Below are positions 28,546 through 39,732 of a DNA stretch of 64,000 nt, in pieces (the first letter of the stretch is position 1; each line of letters starts with the position of its first letter). The stretch is from Cupriavidus taiwanensis LMG 19424. Lineage in GTDB: Bacteria; Pseudomonadota; Gammaproteobacteria; Burkholderiales; Burkholderiaceae. The position numbers were made by a program, and so were the translations under genes. Location of the stretch: contig NC_010528.1 of NCBI RefSeq assembly GCF_000069785.1, positions 806,001 through 870,000 on the forward strand, in the 5' to 3' direction. Under the pieces are notes generated by a model that had not been told where the DNA came from, ran no database searches, and saw only the letters and a list, made by a program, of their open reading frames with translations.

Positions 28546-28704
28546 CTAATGCCAGCCGCTGGCAAGCAGGCCGCGGATGAAGGCGGACGCGTGCTCGCTG
28601 ATATGAGTTTCGCTGTACAGCACCAGGGTCAGGATGCCCATGAACAGAACAGACAGCGATAGCTGGCCCGCATGTTCGGCCAGGTCGCTAAGCAGGGGTG
28701 ACAT
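28546..28704 (-). CDS. Small single-span membrane protein, 52 residues
   Basis: Minus-strand frame MSPLLSDLAEHAGQLSLSVL continuing with one hydrophobic segment (LSVLFMGILTLVLYSETH) and a short amphipathic end. TGAGGT stands eight bases before ATG. No family recognised. The frame continues upstream without a better start. Small size, one transmembrane helix and the ribosome site argue for a true small membrane protein, but not strongly. Confidence 0.55.
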   Translation of the reverse strand: MSPLLSDLAEHAGQLSLSVLFMGILTLVLYSETHISEHASAFIRGLLASGWH

Positions 28705-28991
28705 GACAAACCTCACAGAATTATTGTCATTCTGGAGGCTGCGCCCGGGCCGTCTTGGTCGGGTCCGGCAGGAGGTGTCGGGCAGAGGCAGGTCAGTTCG
28801 ATTGCCGTCCGCACATGACGGCACGCTGTGAGCCCCGGACAGCGCCGGGCGGCAGCCTGTGCGCGCGCCCGGAATCGGGGTGCACACTTAAGTAGAGACA
28901 GGCCGGGTGGGGGCGGAGTTCCGCGGCGCAGCGCGGCGCGGCATTCAGCCGGCTACCGGCGGGCCAGGGCAGGGGACGGCGTCAGCGTCGA

Positions 28992-29387
28992 TCAGCGGCC
29001 GTTGTCGCGACCGCGCGCCTGCCAGCCGGGGCCGATCTGGCCTTGTCGGGGCTCGTTGCGGACGTCAGTGGCCGGGTTGCGCTCCTGACCGCGGCCGCGA
29101 TTGTCGTCGCGGGCATTGGCCAGCGCGGCGCGGCGGCCGCTGAGGCGGTCGTCGGCGCGGGCACGCGCCTCCATCCGGTCGATCTGCGCCTGCACGTGCT
29201 CACGGCTTTCGGCGCGCACGCTGGCCGTTTGCCAGCCATCGCCAGCCTGGACCCGGGCGGGCCGGCCGTCGGAACGGATTTGTTGCCAGAACGCGACCTG
29301 GGCATGGCTGGTGGCTACCGCGCCGACCAGGCCCGAGGCCACCAGGATGCCAGCCACCAGGTCGCGCAGGAGAGAGCGGGTGAGCAT
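28992..29387 (-). CDS. Hypothetical exported protein, Arg/Asp/Gln-rich
   Basis: 131 residues with an N-terminal signal sequence (SLLRDLVAGILVASGLVGAV, cleavage near SHAQ). The mature part is highly charged (EHVQAQIDRMEARARADDRL) with an Asn/Arg/Gly-rich end. No domain is recognised. It probably sits in the periplasm. The downstream neighbour is a 52-residue membrane protein about 290 bases away; upstream lies an inverted repeat at 29475-29492. Confidence 0.6.
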   Translation of the reverse strand: MLTRSLLRDLVAGILVASGLVGAVATSHAQVAFWQQIRSDGRPARVQAGDGWQTASVRAESREHVQAQIDRMEARARADDRLSGRRAALANARDDNRGRGQERNPATDVRNEPRQGQIGPGWQARGRDNGR

Positions 29388-29474
29388 GCGGATTCCCAGG
29401 GTCCTGTCGCGCTGTGTTGCTGTTGGAAGATGGGTTCATGGTACGCATGGGGCATCGGGGCGCCTATGCCAATC

Positions 29475-29533
29475 CCGTTACCGGTGTAACGGATTGTTTC
29501 GCACGCACAGAGCCCCGCCAGGCGGGGCTTTCC
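29475..29533. terminator. Two inverted repeats between exported-protein and sorbosone-dehydrogenase genes
   Basis: CCGTTAC-CGGT-GTAACGG at 29475-29492 and AGCCCCGCC-A-GGCGGGGCT at 29511-29529, the second followed by TT then CC on the plus strand. The second is a likely terminator for the minus-strand gene ending at 29541, although its U-tract is poor. The first may be an operator or a second hairpin. Confidence 0.4.
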
Positions 29534-29540
29534 GCCGGAT

Positions 29541-30665
<1,125 letters not shown>

Positions 30666-30733
30666 GACTGGCCTCCTGTCGCGGTTTTTGCCACGATGCC
30701 TGCGCCGCGTTCACGCGTCAACCGCCTAAGTGT

Positions 30734-30762
30734 TTGTTTGGCCTCGGGAATTGGGCTATACT
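30734..30762 (+). promoter_or_regulatory. Sigma70-type promoter of rpsP operon
   Basis: -35 TTGTTT (30734-30739), 17-base spacer, -10 TATACT (30757-30762), placed 55 bases before the rpsP ATG. Close fit to consensus, as expected for a ribosomal operon. Confidence 0.75.
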
Positions 30763-30817
30763 CTTGTGTTTCGTGTTCGAACGCCCTTGAACACCCCGTT
30801 TTCTGAGGAATCATTCC

Positions 30818-31069
30818 ATGGTCGTTATCCGTCTGGCTCGCGGCGGCAGCAAGAAGCGCCCGTTCTTCAACATCGTCGCCACCGACTCGCGCAGCCGTCG
30901 CGATGGTCGTTTCATTGAGCGCGTTGGTTTCTACAACCCGCTGGCAGCCGAAGGTGAAGAAGGCCTGCGCCTGGCGCAAGACCGCCTGGCCTACTGGCAA
31001 GGCGTTGGCGCCCAGCTGTCGCCGACCGTTGCCCGCCTGGTCAAGCAAGGCGCCAAGGCTGCTGCCTGA
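30818..31069 (+). CDS. rpsP: 30S ribosomal protein S16
   Basis: Small ribosomal protein of 83 residues, needed for 30S assembly. The N-terminus [20 protein letters not shown] and the segment [20 protein letters not shown] are diagnostic. It is first gene of the classical rpsP-rimM-trmD-rplS operon and has a strong promoter upstream. Confidence 0.98.
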   Translation: MVVIRLARGGSKKRPFFNIVATDSRSRRDGRFIERVGFYNPLAAEGEEGLRLAQDRLAYWQGVGAQLSPTVARLVKQGAKAAA

Positions 31070-31080
31070 TTGCCGCCTGC

Positions 31081-31115
31081 AACGCGCCTTGCCATAACCG
31101 GCGGGGCGCGTTTGC
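31081..31115 (+). terminator. Weak hairpin between rpsP and rimM
   Basis: Arms AACGCGCC (31081-31088) and GGCGCGTT (31105-31112) with a 16-base loop, followed by TGCATT. It may be an attenuator that lets more S16 than RimM be made, or simply an intercistronic stabiliser. Confidence 0.35.
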
Positions 31116-31133
31116 ATTGGTACATACGCACAC

Positions 31134-31814
31134 GTGACTGAGCGAAAGCAGGACGCCGGGCGGCCGACGCGGCCGCCGCTGAACCGGTCCATGAACCGGC
31201 CGCAGGGCGAGCCCGCCAAGGCGCTCAGGCTGCCCGCGGCGCTGCTGTATGCCGAACCCCTGCCGGAAGACCTGGTGGAGGTGGGCTATGTCGGCGCTGC
31301 CTATGGCATTCGTGGCTGGATCAAGGTCCAGCCGCATGCCGACGACGCGTCGGCGCTGCTGCATGCCCGCCGCTGGTGGCTGCTGAGCCCGCCGCAGGCG
31401 GGGCTGGTGGCGGCCGACGCGGCGCGGTCCCAGCCCGTCTGCGTGAAGATCGCGCAGTCGCGCGAGCACAGCGGCACCGTGGTGGCGCAGGCTGCCGGCG
31501 TGGCCGACCGCAATCTGGCGGAAGCGCTGCGTGGCCGTCGCGTGTGGATCCGGCGCGCGGATTTTCCGGCGCCGGACGAAGATGAGTTCTACTGGGTCGA
31601 CCTGATCGGCTGCAACGTCAGCAATGAGCAAGGCGAGTTGCTGGGCGAAGTGTCCGGGCTGATCGACAACGGTGCCCACCAGATCCTGCAGGTTGCCTTC
31701 GTGCAGCCCGACGGCAAGGCCGGTGAACGGCTGATTCCATTTGTCGACGCGTTCCTGCGCGAGGTGGATACCGCGGGCAAGCGCATCGTGGTGGACTGGG
31801 GACTCGATTACTGA
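31134..31814 (+). CDS. rimM: Ribosome maturation factor RimM
   Basis: Assists 16S/30S head assembly and binds S19. The 226 residues are longer than the E. coli form because of an N-terminal basic extension. The RimM domain begins VEVGYVGAAYGIRGWIKVQP, and the PRC-barrel domain has FYWVDLIGCNVSNEQGELLG and HQILQV. GTG at 31134 is taken as start; ATG 31191 (MNRPQGEPAK) would also leave both domains whole. It lies between rpsP and trmD. Confidence 0.95.
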   Translation: MTERKQDAGRPTRPPLNRSMNRPQGEPAKALRLPAALLYAEPLPEDLVEVGYVGAAYGIRGWIKVQPHADDASALLHARRWWLLSPPQAGLVAADAARSQPVCVKIAQSREHSGTVVAQAAGVADRNLAEALRGRRVWIRRADFPAPDEDEFYWVDLIGCNVSNEQGELLGEVSGLIDNGAHQILQVAFVQPDGKAGERLIPFVDAFLREVDTAGKRIVVDWGLDY

Positions 31815-31856
31815 GCTGTACCTGCGTAGCTGCGGGATAAGGAAGGGAGGGAGCGG

Positions 31857-32639
31857 ATGCAGTTCGATGTGATCACGCTGTTTCCCGAAATGTTTCGTGC
31901 GCTGACCGACTGGGGCATTACCAGCCGGGCGGCCAAGCAGCAGCGGTATGCGTTGCGCAGCTGGAATCCGCGTGATTTCACTGTCGACAACTACCGCACC
32001 ATCGATGACCGGCCCTACGGCGGCGGTCCCGGCATGGTGATGCTGGCCAAGCCGCTGGACGACGCCATCGATGCCGCGGTGGCGGCGCAGGCGCAAGCCG
32101 GCGTGGCGAAGCCGCATGTGGTGCTGATGTCGCCGCAGGGCAAGACGCTGACGCATGCCAAGGTCATGGAACTGGCCCGGCGGCCAGGCCTGGTGTTGCT
32201 GTGCGGCAGGTACGAGGCGATCGACCAGCGGCTGATCGACCGCCGCGTGGACGAGGAAATCAGCCTCGGCGATTTCGTGCTGTCGGGCGGCGAACTGCCG
32301 GCGATGGCGCTGATCGACGCGGTGGTGCGCCACCTGCCCGGGGTGCTGGGCGACGCGCAGTCGGCGGTGCAGGACAGTTTCGTCAATGGCCTGCTGGATT
32401 GCCCGCATTACACCCGGCCGGAAGAATACGAAGGCGTGCGGGTCCCCGACATCCTGCTCGGTGGCCATCATGCCGAGATTGAAAAATGGCGGCGCCAGCA
32501 GGCGCTGGCCAATACCGCGAGCAAGCGTCCCGACCTGATCGAGGCGGCCCGCGAACAAGGTTTGCTGACCCGCGCCGACGAGAAGTTCCTGTCGGAGTGG
32601 GCGGCGAAGGCAGGGCGGGGGGAAACTCCCGCCAGGTAA
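31857..32639 (+). CDS. trmD: tRNA (guanine-N1-)-methyltransferase
   Basis: SPOUT-fold enzyme methylating G37 of tRNAs reading CNN codons, which prevents frameshifting. The 260 residues contain [13 protein letters not shown], the [14 protein letters not shown] loop, the knotted SAM site [13 protein letters not shown] and [15 protein letters not shown], and [38 protein letters not shown] is the strong ribosome site. Third gene of the rpsP operon. Confidence 0.97.
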   Translation: MQFDVITLFPEMFRALTDWGITSRAAKQQRYALRSWNPRDFTVDNYRTIDDRPYGGGPGMVMLAKPLDDAIDAAVAAQAQAGVAKPHVVLMSPQGKTLTHAKVMELARRPGLVLLCGRYEAIDQRLIDRRVDEEISLGDFVLSGGELPAMALIDAVVRHLPGVLGDAQSAVQDSFVNGLLDCPHYTRPEEYEGVRVPDILLGGHHAEIEKWRRQQALANTASKRPDLIEAAREQGLLTRADEKFLSEWAAKAGRGETPAR

Positions 32640-32713
32640 AACCCCATCCTCTGCCGGGGCCCGGGAAGTCCTGGGGCATACAACGCCGGCATGATGGTTA
32701 CGGAGAAAAAACG

Positions 32714-33106
32714 ATGAACCTCATCGAACAGATCGAGAAGGAAGAGATCGCGCGCCTGACCGCGAACAAGACCATCCCCGCATTCGCGCCCGGCGACACC
32801 GTCGTCGTCAGCGTCAACGTGGTGGAAGGTAACCGCAAGCGCGTGCAGGCCTACGAAGGCGTCGTGATTGCCAAGCGCAACCGCGGCCTGAACTCGTCCT
32901 TCATCGTGCGCAAGATCTCGTCGGGTGAAGGCGTGGAGCGTACGTTCCAGCTGTACTCGCCGCTGATCGCCGGCATCGAAGTGAAGCGCCGCGGCGACGT
33001 GCGTCGCGCCAAGCTGTACTATCTGCGCCAGCGTTCGGGCAAGTCCGCACGTATCAAGGAAAAGCTGGTGTCGAAGGCTGCCGCCGCTGCCAAGGCCGCG
33101 GAGTAA
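32714..33106 (+). CDS. rplS: 50S ribosomal protein L19
   Basis: Ribosomal protein at the subunit interface, 130 residues. The N-terminus is [14 protein letters not shown]; family segments are [40 protein letters not shown] and [20 protein letters not shown]. The frame is open upstream into trmD; ATG 32714, with GGAG 13 bases before, is the family start. The C-terminal Ala/Lys tail is common in beta-proteobacteria. Confidence 0.98.
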   Translation: MNLIEQIEKEEIARLTANKTIPAFAPGDTVVVSVNVVEGNRKRVQAYEGVVIAKRNRGLNSSFIVRKISSGEGVERTFQLYSPLIAGIEVKRRGDVRRAKLYYLRQRSGKSARIKEKLVSKAAAAAKAAE

Positions 33107-33150
33107 GCCGGACATGCCGGCCGGGGCGACCCGGCCAGCGTTTCCTCAGG

Positions 33151-33175
33151 AAGGGCACCCCAGGGTGCCCTTTTT
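33151..33175 (+). terminator. Rho-independent terminator after rplS
   Basis: Stem AAGGGCACCC/GGGTGCCCTT with a short loop and TTTTT end, 45 bases after the rplS stop. It closes the rpsP-rimM-trmD-rplS operon. Confidence 0.92.
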
Positions 33176-33250
33176 GCATGGCCGCGCGGGTCCACCGGCC
33201 GCGCTTTGCTGCGGCGCCAGATGGCGCGCTTCTGTCATACTTGCGATGTT

Positions 33251-33931
33251 ATGCGTCCCGCCTTCGATCCCGAATCCCTTCCCGTCATCGATACCGACCT
33301 GCGCAACGGTGCGCTGAGCGCGCCGCGCCTGCAGGTGGACTTTATCCGGCACCGCTTCCAGGCGCCGCCGGCATGGGCGCCCGAGCTGACCGACGAGTCG
33401 CGGGTCTACGATCGCAGCCGCGGGCTGCGCGATGCCGCGGTGCTGGTGCCGCTGGTCGAGCGCAGCGATGGCCTGACGGTGCTGCTGACGCAGCGCAACG
33501 CCAACCTCAGCGCGCATGCCGGGCAGATCAGCTTTCCTGGCGGGCGGCAGGAGTCGTGGGACGTCAACCGCATCGACACCGCGCTGCGCGAGACAGAGGA
33601 AGAAGTGGGGCTGGCCCGCGACTATGTCGAGGTGCTGGGCGCGCTGCCGGATTACATCACCGGCACCGGCTTCCACGTCAGCCCGGTGGTGGGCCTGGTG
33701 CGCGATGGCTTCACGCTGCGGCCCGATGCTTCGGAAGTGGCCGATGTGTTCGAAGTGCCGCTGGCCTTCCTGATGGACCCGTCGCACCATGAGCGGCGCC
33801 TGTTCCGCTGGGTCGACGGCGAACGCATGTTCTACGCCATGCCCTATCCGCGCGAGAACGGCGGCCAGCGCTTTATCTGGGGCGCGACCGCCGGCATGCT
33901 GCGCAATCTCTACCACCTGCTGGCGGCCTGA
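33251..33931 (+). CDS. Nudix hydrolase, probable CoA pyrophosphatase (NudL type)
   Basis: Hydrolyses the pyrophosphate bond of CoA or a similar nucleotide. The 226 residues contain the Nudix helix in the segment GGRQESWD through ALRETEEEVGL, ending with the REUxEExGU core. The LTQRNANLSAHAGQISFPGG block just before it is typical of the CoA-pyrophosphatase branch. ATG 33251 is chosen over an in-frame upstream ATG at 33206 because the extra 15 residues look unrelated. It lies alone between rplS and trhO; no operon partner seen. Confidence 0.88.
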   Translation: MRPAFDPESLPVIDTDLRNGALSAPRLQVDFIRHRFQAPPAWAPELTDESRVYDRSRGLRDAAVLVPLVERSDGLTVLLTQRNANLSAHAGQISFPGGRQESWDVNRIDTALRETEEEVGLARDYVEVLGALPDYITGTGFHVSPVVGLVRDGFTLRPDASEVADVFEVPLAFLMDPSHHERRLFRWVDGERMFYAMPYPRENGGQRFIWGATAGMLRNLYHLLAA

Positions 33932-34015
33932 GCCGCCACCTGCGCATCCGCGCATTGTCCCGCCTGCGCGGGAATGACAGTAGAAGGTGATGCGTTATCG
34001 GAGCTGCATTGCCGC

Positions 34016-34864
34016 TTAAGCCGCCGCCCGGTCCTTGCCGCCAATGCAGTGCGGACAGCTCTTGCCGACCACATAGTGCGGGCTTTGCTGCTGCTCGGGC
34101 GTGACCACGGCGCGGCAGGCAAAGCACTGCTTGGGTCCGGCCGGTTCGAGGCTGGGGTTCAGCGCGGTGCGGTAGTCGAAGACGAAGCAGTCGCCGCGAT
34201 AGTGGCTGCCGCCGACTTCCTCGAAGTACTTCAGGATGCCGCCTTCGAGCTGGTAGACGCGCTCGATGCCGACTTCCTGCATGTGGATCGCGGCTTTTTC
34301 GCAGCGGATGCCGCCGGTGCAGAACGACACCACGGTCTTGCCGTCCAGTTCCGCCTTGTGCGCGGCGACAGCGTCGGGAAATTCGCTGAACTTGGCGATG
34401 TCATACTCGACCGCGTTCTCGAACGTGCCGACCGCCACTTCGAAATCATTGCGGGTATCGAGCATCACCACCGGACGGCCTTCGTCGTCGTGCCCCTGGT
34501 CCAGCCAGCGCTTCAGGTCCGCCGGCCGCACCGACGGCGCGCGGCCCGCTTCCGGGCGGATCAGCGGCATCTTCATGGTGATGATTTCCTTCTTGGCGCG
34601 CACCAGCATGCGCTTGAAGGGCTGGTTCTCCGACAGGCTTTCCTTGGGGGCGATATCGGCAAAGCGCGCATCGGCATGCAGCCACGCCATGAAGCCGTCG
34701 ATGGCTTCGCGCGGGCCGGCCAGGAACAGGTTGATGCCTTCCGGCGCGAGCAGGATCGTGCCCTTCAGGCCCGCCGCCTCGCAGCGCTCGCGCATGGCCG
34801 GGCGCAGGGTCTCGATGTCGTCCAGCGAGACAAACTTGTAAGCGGAAATATTGACGATCTGCAT
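34016..34864 (-). CDS. trhO: tRNA uridine(34) hydroxylase TrhO (YceA-type rhodanese)
   Basis: Oxygen-dependent 5-hydroxylation of wobble uridine in tRNA. The 282 residues have the N-terminal acylphosphatase-like part ([34 protein letters not shown]). The rhodanese domain with [20 protein letters not shown] and the catalytic loop [11 protein letters not shown] follows. The C-terminal zinc-like cluster has CFACRAVV and CPHCIGG. The frame is open 115 codons upstream; ATG 34864 is the family start. It is divergent from dnaE. Confidence 0.93.
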   Translation of the reverse strand: MQIVNISAYKFVSLDDIETLRPAMRERCEAAGLKGTILLAPEGINLFLAGPREAIDGFMAWLHADARFADIAPKESLSENQPFKRMLVRAKKEIITMKMPLIRPEAGRAPSVRPADLKRWLDQGHDDEGRPVVMLDTRNDFEVAVGTFENAVEYDIAKFSEFPDAVAAHKAELDGKTVVSFCTGGIRCEKAAIHMQEVGIERVYQLEGGILKYFEEVGGSHYRGDCFVFDYRTALNPSLEPAGPKQCFACRAVVTPEQQQSPHYVVGKSCPHCIGGKDRAAA

Positions 34865-35072
34865 GGGAGACTGCGCCGCCGCGGCGGCGTCCCGAGGGGC
34901 GCCGACAGCTTGCGATAACTGCCTGATTGGAAAGGCGAAATTATAGCGTGCGCGGACCGTGCGCGTGGCCCATTCCCCAGCACGCCAATCAGCTATGCGC
35001 CCCCGCGCGCCGGCTCCGGTAGCACGCAACATTGGCGGCATGCGGGCGGGCCGAGCCGGTACAATGTCGCCC

Positions 35073-38000
35073 ATGTCTGCACCCCGCTTCGTACACCTCC
35101 GCCTGCATTCCGAATACTCCATCGTGGACGGCATTGTCCGCCTCGATGATGCCGTCAAGGCCGCCGCCGCCGATGGCATGGGCGCGCTCGCCCTGACGGA
35201 CCTAGCCAACGCCTTCGGCCTGATCCGCTACTACAAGGAAGCGCGCGGCAAGGGCGTGAAGCCGGTGGTCGGCGCCGATGTGTGGCTGACCAACGCCGAG
35301 GACCGCGACAAGCCCGCGCGCCTGCTGCTGCTGGTGCAGGACCGGCGCGGCTACCTGAACCTGTGCATGCTGCTGTCGCGCGCGTGGCTGGGCAACCAGC
35401 ATCGCGGCCGCGCCGAGATCGACCCGGCCTGGTTCCAGGAACCGGGCGAGGACGACCTGCCGCTGGCCACCGGCCTGATCGCGCTGTCGGGCGCGATGGG
35501 CGGCGACATCGGCATGGCGCTGGCCAACGGCAATGCCGACGGCGCGCGCCGTGCCGCGCAGCACTGGGCCGCGGTGTTTCCGCAGCGCTTCTACATCGAG
35601 CTGCAGCGTGCCGGCCACGCCGGCACCGACGCCTACGTGCAGCAGGCGGTGCAACTGGCGGCGTCGCTGCAGTTGCCGGTGGTGGCGACGCATCCGGTGC
35701 AGTTCATGACGCCGGACGACTACACCGCGCATGAAGCCCGCGTGTGCATCGCCGAGGGCGAGCTGCTGGCCAACCCGCGCCGCACCCGGCGCTTCACCAC
35801 CGACCAGTACTTCAAGACCCAGGACGAGATGTGCGCGCTGTTCGCGGACATCCCCTCGGCGCTCGAGAACGCGGTGGAGATCGCGCGCCGCTGCAACCTG
35901 ACGCTGGAGCTGGGCAAGCCGCGCCTGCCCCTGTTCCCGACGCCGGACGGCATGTCGCTCGACGACTACCTGGTGTTCATGGCCAAGGAAGGCCTGGAGA
36001 AGCGCCTCGCGGTGCTGTTCCCGGACGAGGCGGTGCGCGAAGCGAAGCGCCCCGAATACTACGCCCGGCTGGAGTTCGAGACCGGCACCATCATCAAGAT
36101 GGGCTTCCCCGGCTACTTCCTGATCGTGGCCGACTTTATCAACTGGGCCAAGAACAACGGCGTGCCGGTGGGCCCGGGGCGCGGCTCGGGTGCGGGCTCG
36201 CTGGTCGCCTATGCGCTGGGCATTACCGACCTCGACCCGCTCAAGTACGCGCTGCTGTTCGAGCGTTTCCTGAACCCGGAACGGGTCTCGATGCCCGACT
36301 TCGACATCGACTTCTGCCAGCACGGCCGCGATCGCGTGATCACCTACGTGAAGGAGAAGTACGGCAAGGATGCGGTGTCGCAGATCGCCACCTTCGGCAC
36401 CATGGCCGCCAAGGCCGCGGTGCGCGACGTGGGGCGCGTGCTCGACCTCGGCTACGGCTTCGTCGACGGCATCGCCAAGCTGATCCCGTTCAAGCCGGGC
36501 AAGCTGGTCACCATCGAGGAAGCGAAGAAAGAAGAGCCGCTGCTGACCGAGCGCGAGCGCAACGAGGAAGAAGTGCGCCAGCTGCTGGAGCTGGCGCAGC
36601 GCGTCGAGGGCATGACGCGTAACGTCGGCATGCATGCCGGCGGCGTGCTGATCGCGCCCGGCAAGCTGACCGACTTCTGCCCGCTGTACACGCAGGGCGG
36701 GCAGAACGACGGCATGAGCGGCGTGGTCAGCCAGTACGACAAGGACGACGTCGAGGCCGCCGGCCTGGTCAAGTTCGACTTCCTGGGCCTGACCACGCTG
36801 ACCATCCTGGACTGGGCCGAGCGCTATATCCGCCGCCTGGACCCGAGCAAGGCCGACTGGAACTGCAGCCATATCCCGCTCGACGACGGCCCTGCCTTCG
36901 ACATCCTCAAGACCGCCAACACGGTCGCCGTGTTCCAGCTGGAAAGCCGCGGCATGCAGGGCATGCTGAAGGATGCCAAGCCTGACCGCTTCGAGGACAT
37001 CATCGCGCTGGTGGCGCTGTACCGCCCGGGTCCGATGGACCTGATCCCCAGCTTCTGCGCGCGCAAGCACGGCCGCGAGAAGGTGGAGTATCCCGATCCG
37101 CGCGTCGAACCCGTCCTGAAAGAGACCTACGGCATCATGGTCTACCAGGAGCAGGTGATGCAGATGGCGCAGATCATCGGCGGCTACTCGCTCGGCGGCG
37201 CCGACCTGCTGCGCCGCGCGATGGGCAAGAAGAAGCCCGAGGAAATGGCGCAGCACCGCGTCATGTTCCGCGAGGGCGCCGACAAGAACGGGCTGTCCGC
37301 GCAGCAGGCCGACGACATCTTCGACCTGATGGAAAAGTTCGCGGGCTACGGCTTCAACAAGTCGCACGCGGCCGCTTATGCGCTGCTGGCGTACTACACC
37401 GCCTGGCTCAAGGCCCACCATCCGGCCGAATTCATGGCAGCCAACATGTCGCTGGCCATGGACGACACCGACAAGGTCAAGATCCTCTACGAGGACTGCA
37501 AGCTCAACAAGATCGCGGTGCTGCCGCCCGACGTCAACGCCAGCGAGTACCGCTTCGCGCCGACGGACCCGAAGACCATCCGCTACGGCCTGGGCGGCAT
37601 CAAGGGCAGCGGCCAGGGCGCGATCGAAGACATCCTGCGCGCGCGCGAGGAGCGGCCGTTCACCGACCTGTTCGATTTCTGCGAGCGCGTCGACCGCCGT
37701 CAGGTCAACCGCCGCACCATCGAGGCGCTGATCCGCGCCGGCGCCTTCGACAGCCTCAACGACAACCGCGCGCAGCTGCTCGCGTCGGTGCCGATCGCGA
37801 TGGAAGCCGCCGAGCAGAAGGCGGAGTCGGCCAACCAGGTGTCGCTGTTCGACCTGATGGGCGATGCCGGCGATGCGCATCGCCCTGAGTTGCTCGACGA
37901 GCCGCGCTGGAGCCCCAAGCGCACGCTGCAGGAAGAAAAACAGGCGCTCGGCTACTACTTCTCGGGCCACCTGTTCGACGCCTACCGCGACGAGGTGCGC

Positions 38001-38585
38001 CGCTTCAACAAGGGCACGCTGGCCGGGCTGGAAAAGGAAGTGCAGGGCAACGGCGGCGGCTTCGGCCGCGACGTGCGCGGCAAGACCATTGCCGGCGTGA
38101 TCAGCGGCATGCGCACGCAGATGACCCAGCGCGGCAAGATGCTGATCGTCACGCTCGACGACGGCACCGGCCTGGTCGAGATGACCGTGTTCAACGAGGT
38201 CTTCGACGCCAACCGGCAGATGTTCCGCGAGGACGAACTGCTGATCGCCACCGGCAATGCGCGCCACGATACCTTCACGGGCGGGGTTCGCTTTACCGCC
38301 GAATCGGTGATGGACCTGGTCGCCGCGCGGGTGCGCTTTGCCAGCGCGGTGCGGCTGTCGATGAACGGCAATTCCTCGACCGGCATGCTGCGCGAGCTGC
38401 TGATGCCTCACCTGGCGCGCGCCAGCGGCATGCAGGGGCTGCCGGTGCGGATCCGCTACGAGGCGAAGGCGGCCAGCTGCGAAGCCATGCTCGGCCCCGA
38501 GTGGCAGGTGGTGCCTTCCGACGAGGCGCTGACCGCGCTGCGCCAGGTGCTGTCAGCGGATGCCGTCAGCACAGTCTACGAATAA
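35073..38585 (+). CDS. dnaE: DNA polymerase III subunit alpha
   Basis: Replicative polymerase catalytic subunit, 1170 residues (E. coli 1160). The N-terminal PHP domain starts [20 protein letters not shown]. The polymerase core has [20 protein letters not shown] and the catalytic aspartates in [16 protein letters not shown]. Later blocks are [40 protein letters not shown] and [19 protein letters not shown]. An OB-fold near residues 985-1060 precedes the tau-binding end. ATG 35073 (MSAPRFVHL) is chosen; ATG 35064 overlaps a TACAAT box that may be the promoter -10. It faces away from trhO. Confidence 0.97.
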   Translation: MSAPRFVHLRLHSEYSIVDGIVRLDDAVKAAAADGMGALALTDLANAFGLIRYYKEARGKGVKPVVGADVWLTNAEDRDKPARLLLLVQDRRGYLNLCMLLSRAWLGNQHRGRAEIDPAWFQEPGEDDLPLATGLIALSGAMGGDIGMALANGNADGARRAAQHWAAVFPQRFYIELQRAGHAGTDAYVQQAVQLAASLQLPVVATHPVQFMTPDDYTAHEARVCIAEGELLANPRRTRRFTTDQYFKTQDEMCALFADIPSALENAVEIARRCNLTLELGKPRLPLFPTPDGMSLDDYLVFMAKEGLEKRLAVLFPDEAVREAKRPEYYARLEFETGTIIKMGFPGYFLIVADFINWAKNNGVPVGPGRGSGAGSLVAYALGITDLDPLKYALLFERFLNPERVSMPDFDIDFCQHGRDRVITYVKEKYGKDAVSQIATFGTMAAKAAVRDVGRVLDLGYGFVDGIAKLIPFKPGKLVTIEEAKKEEPLLTERERNEEEVRQLLELAQRVEGMTRNVGMHAGGVLIAPGKLTDFCPLYTQGGQNDGMSGVVSQYDKDDVEAAGLVKFDFLGLTTLTILDWAERYIRRLDPSKADWNCSHIPLDDGPAFDILKTANTVAVFQLESRGMQGMLKDAKPDRFEDIIALVALYRPGPMDLIPSFCARKHGREKVEYPDPRVEPVLKETYGIMVYQEQVMQMAQIIGGYSLGGADLLRRAMGKKKPEEMAQHRVMFREGADKNGLSAQQADDIFDLMEKFAGYGFNKSHAAAYALLAYYTAWLKAHHPAEFMAANMSLAMDDTDKVKILYEDCKLNKIAVLPPDVNASEYRFAPTDPKTIRYGLGGIKGSGQGAIEDILRAREERPFTDLFDFCERVDRRQVNRRTIEALIRAGAFDSLNDNRAQLLASVPIAMEAAEQKAESANQVSLFDLMGDAGDAHRPELLDEPRWSPKRTLQEEKQALGYYFSGHLFDAYRDEVRRFNKGTLAGLEKEVQGNGGGFGRDVRGKTIAGVISGMRTQMTQRGKMLIVTLDDGTGLVEMTVFNEVFDANRQMFREDELLIATGNARHDTFTGGVRFTAESVMDLVAARVRFASAVRLSMNGNSSTGMLRELLMPHLARASGMQGLPVRIRYEAKAASCEAMLGPEWQVVPSDEALTALRQVLSADAVSTVYE

Positions 38586-38615
38586 GCGGCCCCTGCATTC
38601 CCGTCGCGCGCTGCG

Positions 38616-39686
38616 TCATGCGTGCCGGGCGGCGCGCGCGTCGGCAGCGAGCCGCAGCAGGGTGTCGACGTGGACTTCGATATCCGGATCGTAGTCGAGC
38701 AGCGCCAGCGGGTTCGACAGCCGCGCCTGGCCGCCGCGCACCGACGCCACCGCGGCGCGGATGGCCTGGTCCAGGGTCTCGCCGCGCTCGCGCGAGAACG
38801 CGTGCACGGCTTGAGGCCGGATCACTTCCAGGCAGGCGATATTGTCGGCAAAGACCAGCGGCGTGCCGCAAAGCACCGATTCCACCCCAACCAGCCCGAA
38901 CGGCTCATAGCCCGACGCCAGGATGGTGAAGTCGGCGGCGCGGTAGAGCGCGTCGATGCGGCTGCTGTAGCCCAGTTCGCGCACGCGCGGGATGGTGCGC
39001 CCGACCGGGCGGCCGGCCACGGCGAGCGTGATCGGCAGGTCCGAGCGGGAGAAATAATCGGCCAGCAGGTCGAAGCCCTTGCGCGCATGGCCCGACGACG
39101 GGAACAGGAACACGATCTCGTCGTTGCCGAAGCCGAATTCGCGCCGCAGCGCCGCGCGCGCGGCGGCATCGACCTGGGTGAAGCGCTGCGTGTCGACCGG
39201 CGGGTAGACCAGCTCGACGCGCTCGGGCGCGATGCCGTACAGCTCGATCACTTCGCGCCGCATCAGCGCGGAATGCGCCACCACGCGGTGCGCGCCGGCA
39301 TACTGCGCGCTTTCGAGATCGATCTGCCACTGGTCCGAGCGCCGCGCCGGCGTGCCGCGCGCGGCGAGGTAGCCGCGATGCGTGCCGCCGCAGATGGCGA
39401 TATCGGAGCCGCGCACGCGGTTGCATCCGATCAGCACTTCGCCGGCATCGCGGTGCGCCTGCAGCCGCCACGAGAAATAGCGGTCGCGCAGCTTGCCGGG
39501 CAGCCACGACACCACGATCCGATGCGCGGCAACACCCGCCGACGCCGCCACGCCGGCGTCGAAACGGCGCGCGTAGACCGAGACTTCGGTATCGGCTCGC
39601 TTCGCCATGGCCCGGCTGATGTCGAGCGCGTAGCGCTCCAGGCCGCCGCCGGCGCCGAAGCGATTGCAGGAGATGCCAACTTTCAT
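38616..39686 (-). CDS. Glycosyltransferase family 4 (LPS core/WaaG-like)
   Basis: GT-B-fold glycosyltransferase of 356 residues. The N-terminal part is MKVGISCNRFGAGGGLERYA, with the glycine-rich GGGLERY loop. The donor-binding C-terminal half contains FLFPSSGHARKGFDLL and TILASGYEPFGLVGVESVLC, the EPFGLVxxE motif of GT4. It resembles LPS core glucosyl/heptosyl-type enzymes, but acceptor and sugar cannot be fixed. ATG 39686 is the family start. It forms, with the GT2 gene upstream (46-base gap), a minus-strand pair beside msbA. Confidence 0.88.
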   Translation of the reverse strand: MKVGISCNRFGAGGGLERYALDISRAMAKRADTEVSVYARRFDAGVAASAGVAAHRIVVSWLPGKLRDRYFSWRLQAHRDAGEVLIGCNRVRGSDIAICGGTHRGYLAARGTPARRSDQWQIDLESAQYAGAHRVVAHSALMRREVIELYGIAPERVELVYPPVDTQRFTQVDAAARAALRREFGFGNDEIVFLFPSSGHARKGFDLLADYFSRSDLPITLAVAGRPVGRTIPRVRELGYSSRIDALYRAADFTILASGYEPFGLVGVESVLCGTPLVFADNIACLEVIRPQAVHAFSRERGETLDQAIRAAVASVRGGQARLSNPLALLDYDPDIEVHVDTLLRLAADARAARHA

Positions 39687-39732
39687 TGATCGAGAAGGTA
39701 GAGGGTAGGGCGGCGCGGCCGGGTTGCGTGCT

